Source: Candidatus Brevefilum sp. (GTDB taxonomy: Bacteria > Chloroflexota > Anaerolineae > Anaerolineales > Anaerolineaceae). From it: a DNA stretch of 6,425 bases. The position numbers and the translations under genes were made by a program. Below the pieces are notes generated by a model. It did not search any database. It was not told the DNA's origin and saw only the letters and a program-made list of their open reading frames with translations. The DNA lies in contig SLIC01000284.1 in NCBI GenBank assembly GCA_007135845.1, positions 1 to 6,425 of the forward strand. The letters run 5' to 3'. Shown one piece after another: positions 1 through 5,935 of this stretch; position 1 is the first letter of the stretch, and every line of letters starts with the position of its first letter.

Positions 1-270
1 ACGGTCTTCCCGGGTGCGGTCGCCACGGATATTGCCGCCAACTCGGGCATCGATATTGCTGCCATGCAATCAAGCGAAGGTGAACCATCACCATCGAAAC
101 CAATCCCAGCCAGTGAGGCAGCTGAGATCATCATAAATGGCATGATCAAAGAGCGCTTCCATGTCCTGGTGGGGTCTGATGCAAAATTGATGAATTTCCT
201 GTTCCGGCTCATCCCTAAGTTTGCCACGAATTTCATCACCAAACAGATGGGCAACTTGCTGCCAGGCTAA
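1..270 (+). CDS. Short-chain dehydrogenase/reductase (SDR), C-terminal part
   Basis: This is the last 89 codons of a gene that enters from the left edge; the reading frame is open from base 1, so the ATG at 64 is internal and not the start. The translation opens with TVFPGAVATDIAANSGI, the PG motif and following Thr that in classical SDR enzymes come after the YxxxK catalytic site and contact the nicotinamide cofactor. It ends with a segment (KERFHVLVGSDAKLMNFLFR, then LIPKF) typical of the C-terminus of SDRs annotated as NAD(P)-dependent oxidoreductases. The Rossmann core and catalytic Tyr/Lys lie outside the window, so the substrate cannot be judged. The gene is separated from the metal-transport operon by 255 bp with a terminator-like hairpin and a new promoter, so it is probably unrelated to it. 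Confidence 0.82.
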   Translation, partial: TVFPGAVATDIAANSGIDIAAMQSSEGEPSPSKPIPASEAAEIIINGMIKERFHVLVGSDAKLMNFLFRLIPKFATNFITKQMGNLLPG

Positions 271-322
271 TAGCTGCTCTAGCGTTAAAATAAACTTACA
301 TACTGGACAGAAACAATCAATG

Positions 323-351
323 AAGGATGAGGATTAATTTATCCTTTTTTG
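323..351 (+). terminator. Weak intrinsic terminator-like hairpin after the SDR gene
   Basis: AAGGAT (323-328) can pair with ATCCTT (341-346). An alternative fold pairs AGGAT (330-334) with ATCCT (341-345) around a 6-nt loop. Either stem is followed directly by a run of T and a T-rich stretch (TTTTGTTTGTT). The stem is short and AT-rich, so termination may be partial. It lies 53 bp after the SDR stop and before the promoter of the next operon, where a terminator would be expected. Confidence 0.42.
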
Positions 352-410
352 TTTGTTCTAAAAATAATCCCTATCTATGAAGAAACTCGTCATTTTACGT
401 TTACATAATC

Positions 411-439
411 TTGACTCTGACATTCGAATATAGTATTAT
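411..439 (+). promoter_or_regulatory. Sigma70-type promoter of the metal-transport operon
   Basis: A -35 element TTGACT (411-416) and a -10 element TATTAT (434-439) are separated by exactly 17 bp. Each matches the bacterial housekeeping consensus at 5 of 6 positions. Transcription would start near 446 and leave a leader of about 80 nt before the ATG at 526. The surrounding DNA is strongly AT-rich. The -10 lies inside the first of two operator-like repeats, which suits repression by blocking RNA polymerase. Confidence 0.6.
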
Positions 440-470
440 CTAATTTATAATTTAGTATAGGCTAATTTTA
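430..470. promoter_or_regulatory. Tandem DtxR/MntR-like operator sites
   Basis: Two direct copies spaced 22 bp apart: TAGTAT-N3-CTAATTT at 431-446 and again at 453-468, with 13 of 16 bases identical. The second copy reads TTAGTATAGGCTAA (452-465), so its ends TTAG and CTAA form a dyad. The stretch 452-470 agrees at 14 of 19 positions with the iron-repressor (DtxR/IdeR) consensus as I recall it (TTAGGTTAGGCTAACCTAA). The first copy covers the -10 element and the second lies just after the predicted start of transcription. Metal-dependent repressors of this family usually control Tro/Mnt-type transporters, so a role here is likely. Which metal and which protein bind cannot be read from the DNA. 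AT-rich sequence yields chance dyads, hence moderate confidence. Confidence 0.5.
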
Positions 471-512
471 TCACAAAATTTCCATCTTATAATCATATCA
501 ATAGATGGATTT

Positions 513-520
513 AAAGGAGA
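513..520 (+). promoter_or_regulatory. Ribosome binding site deciding the start of the binding-protein gene
   Basis: AAAGGAGA lies with its AGGAG core 6 nt before the ATG at 526. An in-frame ATG at 505 lies upstream of this site and would add seven residues (MDLKENT) before the signal peptide, so 526 is the better start. Confidence 0.8.
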
Positions 521-525
521 ATACT

Positions 526-1467
526 ATGAACAAAACAACCTTGCTCTTCATCACATTTATGCTGTCCTTGGGAATAGTCCTGAGTGCCTGCACGCCGGAA
601 GCAACCCGCATGGATATCACCGAACGATCAATCAACATCGTCACCACCACAGGCATGATTGCAGATGCCGTTGAAAATGTTGGTGGTGATCGGGTTGATG
701 TGACCAACCTGATGGGTCCCGGCATTGACCCCCACCTTTATAATGCCAGTGAAGGCGATGTTAGCAGGATGACCAATGCCGATATCATATTCTATAACGG
801 GCTAAATCTTGAAGCACAGATGGGAGAAGTCTTTCGACAAATGCGCGGTCGGATCATCACCGTAGCGGTTGGTGAGGGTATCGATGAAGCAAAATTACTG
901 GAAGATGAAGATTATGAAGGGCAGCCTGATCCCCATATTTGGTTTGATGTGACCCTGTGGACTCATGCTGTTGAGCGGGTCCGGGACACATTGATCGAAA
1001 TCGATCCTGGCAGCCAGGCTTACTATGAAGCTAACACCGAAAGTTATTTGGCACAGCTGACAGAACTTCATGATTACATTTTAACCCAGGCCGCCCGAGT
1101 TCCTGAGAATCAACGGGTGTTGATCACAGCTCATGACGCATTTCAATATTTTGGCGCAGCTTATGGCTTCGAGGTGCGCGGTCTGCAGGGGCTCAGCACG
1201 GAAACAGAGGCTGGCACTGCGGATATCCGTGAAATGGCTGAATTTATCGTCGAACGAGACATCAGGGCCATCTTTATTGAAACCTCTGTGCCAGACCGAA
1301 GCATCCAGGCTGTTCAAGCAGCTGCTGTCGCACGCAATCACCAGGTGGAAATTGGCGGTGAACTCTATTCCGATGCCTTGGGCAGCCCCGGCACACAAGC
1401 CGGCACTTACATTGGCATGTTAGAATATAATATCAATACGATTGTGAGCGCTTTACTGGGTGAATAA
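526..1467 (+). CDS. troA: Metal-ion ABC transporter, substrate-binding lipoprotein (TroA/MntC/ZnuA family)
   Basis: A 313-residue extracytoplasmic protein that captures a divalent metal (Mn, Zn or Fe) and delivers it to the permeases encoded downstream. Residues 1-22 form a lipoprotein signal: a short basic start, a hydrophobic core and a lipobox ending LSAC with Cys22 as the lipidated residue. The expected four metal ligands of cluster A-I (family 9) binding proteins are visible: His70 in GIDPHLY, His137 in DPHIWFD, His203 in TAHDAFQYFG, and Asp283 in SDALGSPGTQAGTYIGM. A His at the third position matches TroA rather than the Glu seen in PsaA-type Mn proteins. The His-rich loop common in ZnuA is absent; the region before His137 is acidic instead (LLEDEDYEG). 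Length is normal for the family. It is first in the operon, behind a putative metal-regulated promoter. The symbol reflects family resemblance; the metal is not proven. Confidence 0.93.
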   Translation: MNKTTLLFITFMLSLGIVLSACTPEATRMDITERSINIVTTTGMIADAVENVGGDRVDVTNLMGPGIDPHLYNASEGDVSRMTNADIIFYNGLNLEAQMGEVFRQMRGRIITVAVGEGIDEAKLLEDEDYEGQPDPHIWFDVTLWTHAVERVRDTLIEIDPGSQAYYEANTESYLAQLTELHDYILTQAARVPENQRVLITAHDAFQYFGAAYGFEVRGLQGLSTETEAGTADIREMAEFIVERDIRAIFIETSVPDRSIQAVQAAAVARNHQVEIGGELYSDALGSPGTQAGTYIGMLEYNINTIVSALLGE

Positions 1468-1500
1468 GCATAGGCAAACGCACCACGAATAAGTAAGCTC

Positions 1501-1546
1501 GAGATCGTGACAGACGAGAAATACCCTGATCGTCTGTCACGATCTC
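1501..1546. repeat. Perfect 17-bp inverted repeat (intercistronic stem-loop)
   Basis: The arms 1501-1517 (GAGATCGTGACAGACGA) and 1530-1546 are exact reverse complements and enclose a 12-nt loop. The structure fills the 94-bp gap between the binding-protein and ATPase genes and ends 6 bp before the GGAG ribosome site of the ATPase gene. No T-run follows, so it is not a classical intrinsic terminator. In ABC importers such intercistronic stems commonly protect the upstream mRNA from 3' exonucleases, so that binding protein is made in excess of the membrane parts. That role is inferred here. A genome-wide repetitive element is the main alternative. Confidence 0.85.
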
Positions 1547-1561
1547 ATCCTTGGAGAATGC

Positions 1562-2329
1562 ATGAATCACAAGCAAAATGCACTGACCATCAACGACTTG
1601 ACCGTGGACTATGAAAATGAGCCGGTGTTATGGGATATTGATTTATCGGTCCCACCCGGCGTGATCATGGGCATTGTTGGTCCAAACGGGGCAGGTAAGA
1701 CTACCCTGGTGAAAGCGATTCTGGGTTTAATCAAACCCGCAGCTGGCCAGGTTCTGATTTATGATCAACCCTACACCCGTCAGCGCCACCTGGTCGGGTA
1801 TGTGCCCCAACGCCGGAGTGTGGACTGGGACTTTCCCACAACCGTTTTTGACGTGGTCATGATGGGGTTATATGGACAACTGGGTTGGATCAAACGGCCA
1901 AGTAAACAGCACCGCCAGACCACCGAGCAGGCTTTGGATAAAGTCGGCATTCTGCACCTGGCTGAACGCCAGATCAACCAGCTATCCGGTGGGCAGCAGC
2001 AGCGAGTGTTTCTGGCCCGGGCATTGGTACAGGATGCCCGGGTGTATTTTATGGACGAACCCTTCCAGGGTGTAGATGCGACCACGGAGCGGGCTATTGT
2101 AACACTCTTACAGGAGCTTCGCAACCAGGGGAAAACGATGATCATCGTACACCATGACCTGCAAACCGTCTCGGAATACTTCGACTGGGTCACACTGCTC
2201 AACGTCCGCAAAATCGCCAGCGGCCCAATTGACCAAGCTTATACCCAGGAAAACTTAAAGAAGGCCTATGGCGGCCGGGTGTCTTTCCTGGGAAACCAAA
2301 TTGAATCTCCGCCCTTAAATCTGGTGTGA
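1562..2329 (+). CDS. troB: Metal-ion ABC transporter, ATP-binding protein
   Basis: A 255-residue cytoplasmic ATPase that powers metal uptake through the two permeases. All nucleotide-binding elements are intact: Walker [10 protein letters not shown] (40-48), Q-loop Gln83 within [13 protein letters not shown], signature LSGGQ (141-145), Walker B VYFMDE (161-166), D-loop region around Val171-Asp172, and switch His198 in IIVHHDL. The [10 protein letters not shown] stretch after the Q-loop is characteristic of the Mn/Zn/Fe-type (TroB/MntB/ZnuC) ATPases, where this region contacts the permease. The start at 1562 has GGAG at 1553-1556 with a 5-nt gap. The gene follows the intercistronic stem-loop and ends 3 bp before the next start, so it is co-transcribed with the permeases. 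Length is usual for the family. Confidence 0.94.
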   Translation: MNHKQNALTINDLTVDYENEPVLWDIDLSVPPGVIMGIVGPNGAGKTTLVKAILGLIKPAAGQVLIYDQPYTRQRHLVGYVPQRRSVDWDFPTTVFDVVMMGLYGQLGWIKRPSKQHRQTTEQALDKVGILHLAERQINQLSGGQQQRVFLARALVQDARVYFMDEPFQGVDATTERAIVTLLQELRNQGKTMIIVHHDLQTVSEYFDWVTLLNVRKIASGPIDQAYTQENLKKAYGGRVSFLGNQIESPPLNLV

Positions 2330-2332
2330 TAA

Positions 2333-3472
2333 ATGAGCATCCTACTAGAAATCATCTATGATTTACTGTTTGATTACACCTTGCGGACCGTCGCACTGGG
2401 ATCGGCCACATTAGGCTTGGTCAGCGGTGCGCTGGGAACCTATGCGGTTTTACGCAAACAATCTCTGCTCGGTGATGCCATCTCACATGCCGCCCTGCCA
2501 GGTATCGTGCTGGCGTTTTTGCTCTTTCGCTCCAAGGCGCCGTTCATCCTGATCATCGGCGCAATGCTAACAGGCTGGTTGGGAACCTTGTTCATCATCA
2601 ACATCATCCGTTATACGCGCATCAAAGAGGATACCGCCATGGGCCTGGTGCTGTCGGTGTTTTTTGGCTTTGGACTGATGATGCTCACCTATACGCAACG
2701 TATCCCGGATGCCAGGCAGGCCGGACTGGATCGCTTCCTGTTTGGACAGGCAGCTGCACTGTTGCAAAGTGATCTGATCACCATGGCAGTTGTCGGCGGG
2801 ATAGCATTGGTGGTCATGGCGTTGTTTTGGAAGGAATTTAAACTGCTCAGTTTTGACCAGGAGTTTGGCGCAAGCCTCGGCTTTCCAATTCGAAAATTAG
2901 ATATCCTTCTCACCTCTTTGATCGTGATTGCCATTGTGATCGGTCTGCAAACCGTTGGGGTGATCTTGATGAGTGCAATGATCGTTGCACCGGCCGCTGC
3001 AGCCAGGCAATGGACCAATCGTTTGCACATCATGGTGCTCCTATCGGCTTTATTCGGTGCGGTGGCGGGCATCTCCGGAACGATCATAAGCAGCCTGGCG
3101 GCACGTATCGCCACCGGACCCACCATTGTCCTTTCAATTAGCGTGATCGTCTTAATCTCGCTCTTGTTCGCGCCAAACCGAGGCCTGGTTTGGCGATGGG
3201 TCAAACAGCTGAAAAACCGGCATAAGCTGGAACTGGATACGGTGCTAATTGATCTTTACACCCTGGCGTCACAACATGGGGATCACACCCACAGCCATTC
3301 ACGACAAGTCATTCGCGCAATGCATCCGAGGGACAGGGGCACCCTGCGCAGCCTACAAGAATTACAGAAACAGCGTTTGGTCATTGAGGATGGTAAGGAT
3401 TACTGGTCTTTGACTGCCTCTGGTTGGAAGAAAGCACAAGATATCCTCCGCGAGCGAGGTATATCACCATGA
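2333..3472 (+). CDS. troC: Metal-ion ABC transporter permease 1 with C-terminal His-rich/winged-helix-like tail
   Basis: A 379-residue inner-membrane permease of the ABC-3 (TroCD/ZnuB) family, one half of the metal channel. Roughly eight hydrophobic segments lie between residues 15 and 280. Family motifs are GDAISHAALPGI (47-58), IKEDTAMGLVLS (97-108), the LLSFDQEFGASLGF region (171-184) and TVGVILMSAMIVAPAAAARQ (207-226). The membrane domain ends at FAPNRGL near 285, where simple family members usually stop. A soluble tail of about 95 residues follows. It holds a histidine cluster (QHGDHTHSHS, His315/318/320/322) and then a segment resembling the winged helix of DtxR-type regulators (RGTLRSLQELQKQRLV, then WSLTASGWKKAQDIL). 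Translation is probably coupled to the ATPase gene: the gap is 3 bp and no strong ribosome site is seen. The tail's function is unknown. Confidence 0.92.
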   Translation: MSILLEIIYDLLFDYTLRTVALGSATLGLVSGALGTYAVLRKQSLLGDAISHAALPGIVLAFLLFRSKAPFILIIGAMLTGWLGTLFIINIIRYTRIKEDTAMGLVLSVFFGFGLMMLTYTQRIPDARQAGLDRFLFGQAAALLQSDLITMAVVGGIALVVMALFWKEFKLLSFDQEFGASLGFPIRKLDILLTSLIVIAIVIGLQTVGVILMSAMIVAPAAAARQWTNRLHIMVLLSALFGAVAGISGTIISSLAARIATGPTIVLSISVIVLISLLFAPNRGLVWRWVKQLKNRHKLELDTVLIDLYTLASQHGDHTHSHSRQVIRAMHPRDRGTLRSLQELQKQRLVIEDGKDYWSLTASGWKKAQDILRERGISP

Positions 3473-4578
3473 CCATCCAGCAAATTGAAATCCAATTAAT
3501 TGCCTCCGTTGTGGCCGTTGCCTGTTCCCTGGTCGGGGTCTTCCTGGTGCTGCGAAAACTAGCCATGGCCAGCGACGCCATCAGCCATACGGTTTTACTG
3601 GGGATCGTGCTGGTTTTCTTTGTCGTCCGTGATCTCAATTCTCCCTGGTTGATCCTGGGCGCAGCCACAACCGGTGTGCTGACCTTTGCCTTTGTCGAAC
3701 TGCTCACACGTACCAGGCTGATCAAAGAAGATGCAGCCATCGGCCTGGTCTTCCCAGCCTTGTTCAGCATCGCCATTATCCTGATCTCGCGCTATTTCAC
3801 CGATGTTCACCTTGACATCGACGCTGTGCTTCTCGGCGAGTTGGCTTTTGCGCCGTTTTCGCGCATGATCCTGTTCGGGGTGGATATTGGCCCCAAATCT
3901 CTGGTAATGATGAGCGCCATCCTAGTTTTCATACTGGTCTTCATTACTTTGTTTTACAAAGAGCTTAAACTAACAACTTTCGATGCTGGTCTGGCTGCCG
4001 CATTAGGTTTTTTACCCGGTGTGATGCATTATGCCCTGATCACTTTGGTCTCAGTCACGGCAGTCGGCGCATTTGATGCTGTCGGGTCGATCCTGGTGGT
4101 TGCTTTCATGATCGGCCCAGCTGCCACAGCCTATCTGCTGACCAATAAGTTAGCCGTGATGCTGGGGTTAAGCGCGGCCTTTGGCGTAGTCAGCGCCATC
4201 AGCGGTTACTGGCTGGCGCGCATGCTCGACTCCTCGATCGCCGGCAGCATGGCTACCATGGTTGGCCTTATATTCCTGGCGACCTTCATCCTGGCACCTG
4301 AACGGGGCCTTGTGGCAAAATTTCGCCGTGAGGAACGTCAAAAGTGGGATTTTGCTAAGAAAATGCTTGTCATTCACCTGCTCAACCACGAGCATGATCC
4401 CAACTACCTGTACGAGAGCAAGATTGAGCACATGCACGAAGAGATGAACTGGACACCAGAATTCACCACCCGTGTGATCAAGCAAGCGGTTCAATCGAGC
4501 TGGATCAAGCGGGTGGACGGCAGGGTGGACCTGACCTCCCAGGGACGTCAAATTGCTCACCAGACAATGGAGCGGTAA
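3469..4578 (+). CDS. troD: Metal-ion ABC transporter permease 2 with C-terminal winged-helix-like tail
   Basis: A 369-residue ABC-3 family permease, the second channel subunit; with permease 1 it probably forms a heterodimer as in TroCD-type importers. The ATG at 3469 overlaps the preceding stop (ATGA) and has GAGG at 3456-3459, 9 nt upstream. An in-frame ATG at 3424 would put a charged extension inside the upstream gene, so it was rejected. About eight to nine hydrophobic segments span residues 8-277. Motifs include SDAISHTVLLGIVL (35-48), LIKEDAAIGLVF (84-95), LTTFDAGLAAALGF (168-181) and VGSILVVAFMIGPAATAYLL (205-224). After LAPERGLVAKF (275-285) comes a cytoplasmic tail of about 85 residues with His303, 307, 309, 321 and 323. 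It then has a winged-helix-like part (EFTTRVIKQAVQSSWIKRVD, then VDLTSQGRQIA), parallel to that of permease 1. No metalloregulator gene follows the operon. Confidence 0.92.
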   Translation: MTIQQIEIQLIASVVAVACSLVGVFLVLRKLAMASDAISHTVLLGIVLVFFVVRDLNSPWLILGAATTGVLTFAFVELLTRTRLIKEDAAIGLVFPALFSIAIILISRYFTDVHLDIDAVLLGELAFAPFSRMILFGVDIGPKSLVMMSAILVFILVFITLFYKELKLTTFDAGLAAALGFLPGVMHYALITLVSVTAVGAFDAVGSILVVAFMIGPAATAYLLTNKLAVMLGLSAAFGVVSAISGYWLARMLDSSIAGSMATMVGLIFLATFILAPERGLVAKFRREERQKWDFAKKMLVIHLLNHEHDPNYLYESKIEHMHEEMNWTPEFTTRVIKQAVQSSWIKRVDGRVDLTSQGRQIAHQTMER

Positions 4579-4847
4579 GCGGTCTATAACGACAACAATC
4601 CACTTTAAAAACAGGAAGTGCGATTATTCTTTGATTTGCCCCCATTCTTGTGTTACCAAACTTTAATAACGTTGTCACTATTTTTGGTATCATAGGGTCA
4701 CATCTGTGCGAGTCTCTACGAAAAAAGCAAAATCACGCATAATGCTCAAAACCCTTATCTTCATATTGCTTTGAGCGCAGAGAACTATGATCAAACCTCA
4801 TCATATTGACAATTTCTATGCACATCAGCCACCGAAAAGGAGCAGCC
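4579..4847. other. Intergenic spacer with small inverted repeats
   Basis: No coding region is convincing here. Two short perfect inverted repeats are present: TACCAAA (4654-4660) with TTTGGTA (4683-4689), and GCTCAAA (4744-4750) with TTTGAGC (4770-4776). A weak CACTT/AAGTG stem (4601-4605, 4616-4620) followed by T-rich sequence might slow transcription after the operon, but it is not a good terminator. No -35/-10 pair with normal spacing stands out, although isolated boxes exist (CATAAT at 4738-4743, TTGACA at 4806-4811). The serine hydrolase gene may have its own promoter here or depend on read-through. Confidence 0.5.
4837..4842 (+). promoter_or_regulatory. Ribosome binding site deciding the serine hydrolase start
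   Basis: AAGGAG lies 5 nt before the ATG at 4848. The reading frame is open further upstream (TTG at 4806, ATG at 4818), but those starts lack a ribosome site and would add residues before the first conserved strand of the enzyme. Confidence 0.75.
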
Positions 4848-5840
4848 ATGCAAGCCATCAACGAGATCATCCCTCAAAACTTTACCGGTGCGGTATTGGT
4901 AACCCAATCTGGGGACACCCTGTTTGCAGGTGGTTTTGGGTATGCTGACCAGCCCAATAAGATCAAAAACACAGTTGATACCAAGTTTCAAACCGCCTCC
5001 GGCGGGAAATGTTTCGTTGCGGTGGGCATCCTGCAGTTGATCGAAGCGGGTCAATTATCGCTGGAGGCTCAAATCGGGGATGTGCTCGACTTTGATCTCC
5101 ACCAGATTGACTCTGCCGTCACCATCCGGCAGCTGCTCAATCACACCTGCGGTATACCGGACTATTTTGACGAGTCTATCATGACGGAATACGCCGATTT
5201 ATGGGTGGATTACCCAAATTACAGAGTCCGCCAATCCAGGGATTTACTGCCCCTATTCATCAAAAAACCCATGCTGTACCCGGCTGGCGAGAGATTTCAA
5301 TATAACAACAGCGGCTATGTCATGTTGGGATTGGTGATTGAGTGTGTCACCGGCCAACCATTTGACGTTTACCTGGCTGAAAACGTCTTTCGTCCCAGTC
5401 AGATGCATGACACCGGCTATTTCGAGCTAGACAGGCTGCCGGCTAAATGTGCCAATGCTTATATTTTCGACCAGGCCACCCAGACCTACTACACCAATAT
5501 CTTTGCTGTGGATGCAAAGGGCTCCGGCGCCGGCGGTGCTTTTACCACCGTGGTGGATGTCGAAAAGTTCTGGCAGAAGCTGTTGAGCGGTGTGCTATTG
5601 ACCCAGGCGTCAATAGATAAAATGTTTGCCGTGCAAAGTTCAGATGGGGAAGAATACTATGGCTATGGCGTCTGGCTGAAAAATGCTAGCGAGAACGAAT
5701 ATCATCCCTTTTTCCAGGGCAGCGATCCGGGAGTCAGTTTCATCTCCAGCTATGATCCGGATCGCGACCGGCGTGTCCATATCGTCAGCAATCAAGGCGA
5801 TGATGTGTGGGCTCTGGCCGCGAAAATTTTGGCTCTCTAA
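4848..5840 (+). CDS. Serine hydrolase, beta-lactamase/esterase (PF00144) family
   Basis: A 330-residue protein with the fold of class C beta-lactamases, DD-peptidases and EstB-like esterases. Motif 1 is SGGK (Ser51-Lys54), giving the nucleophile and general base; the usual SxTK-type middle residues are replaced by two glycines. Motif 2 is YNN (Tyr152-Asn154) within FQYNNSGYVMLGLVIE. LLNHTCGIPDY (97-107) is the conserved helix seen throughout the family (usually LLxHTSGxxDY). At the third motif, where KTG or HTG is usual, the sequence reads HPFFQGSDPGVSFIS (286-300), so no Lys or His precedes the Gly. There is no signal peptide or membrane segment, so the protein is probably cytoplasmic and an esterase or peptidase rather than a resistance beta-lactamase. 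The substrate is unknown. It is on the same strand as the metal operon but 269 bp away, with no functional link visible. Confidence 0.85.
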   Translation: MQAINEIIPQNFTGAVLVTQSGDTLFAGGFGYADQPNKIKNTVDTKFQTASGGKCFVAVGILQLIEAGQLSLEAQIGDVLDFDLHQIDSAVTIRQLLNHTCGIPDYFDESIMTEYADLWVDYPNYRVRQSRDLLPLFIKKPMLYPAGERFQYNNSGYVMLGLVIECVTGQPFDVYLAENVFRPSQMHDTGYFELDRLPAKCANAYIFDQATQTYYTNIFAVDAKGSGAGGAFTTVVDVEKFWQKLLSGVLLTQASIDKMFAVQSSDGEEYYGYGVWLKNASENEYHPFFQGSDPGVSFISSYDPDRDRRVHIVSNQGDDVWALAAKILAL

Positions 5841-5935
5841 CTAAGAACTATCTTTGTATAACAGTTTGGCAATAACCTCATGACCCCCATTCAAACAAAA
5901 ATACCTTAGGGCAGATGGGAGTTTCTACCTAATAA
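5841..5935. other. Short convergent spacer
   Basis: A 95-bp AT-rich gap separates the ends of the serine hydrolase and the minus-strand transposase gene. CCCAT (5886-5890) and ATGGG (5915-5919) could pair across a 24-nt loop, but no T-run follows on either strand at the right distance, so no terminator is called. Confidence 0.4.

Noticed and set aside
1081..1398. Open frames on both strands (minus 1081-1398, plus 1133-1423) inside the binding-protein gene
   Set aside because: They overlap a clearly recognised gene in other frames, lack ribosome sites and show no domain pattern.
2689..3204. Long minus-strand open frame of 171 codons opposite permease 1
   Set aside because: Shadow of the permease coding sequence; the translation has the skewed composition of an antisense frame and no recognisable motif.
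3424..3468. Possible 15-residue N-terminal extension of permease 2 from the ATG at 3424
   Set aside because: It lies within the end of permease 1 and adds a charged stretch (MEESTRYPPRARYIT) before the first membrane helix; the ATGA overlap start at 3469 is typical of coupled genes.
4168..4560. Minus-strand open frame of 130 codons opposite permease 2
   Set aside because: Antisense shadow of a well-supported gene with no ribosome site or family features.
4601..4620. CACTT/AAGTG hairpin after permease 2 as an operon terminator
   Set aside because: The stem has only 5 bp with a 10-nt loop, and the following sequence is not a continuous T-run.
4806..4834. TTGACA at 4806 as the -35 of a promoter for the serine hydrolase
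   Set aside because: No -10-like hexamer lies 16-18 bp downstream, and transcription would begin at or past the ATG.
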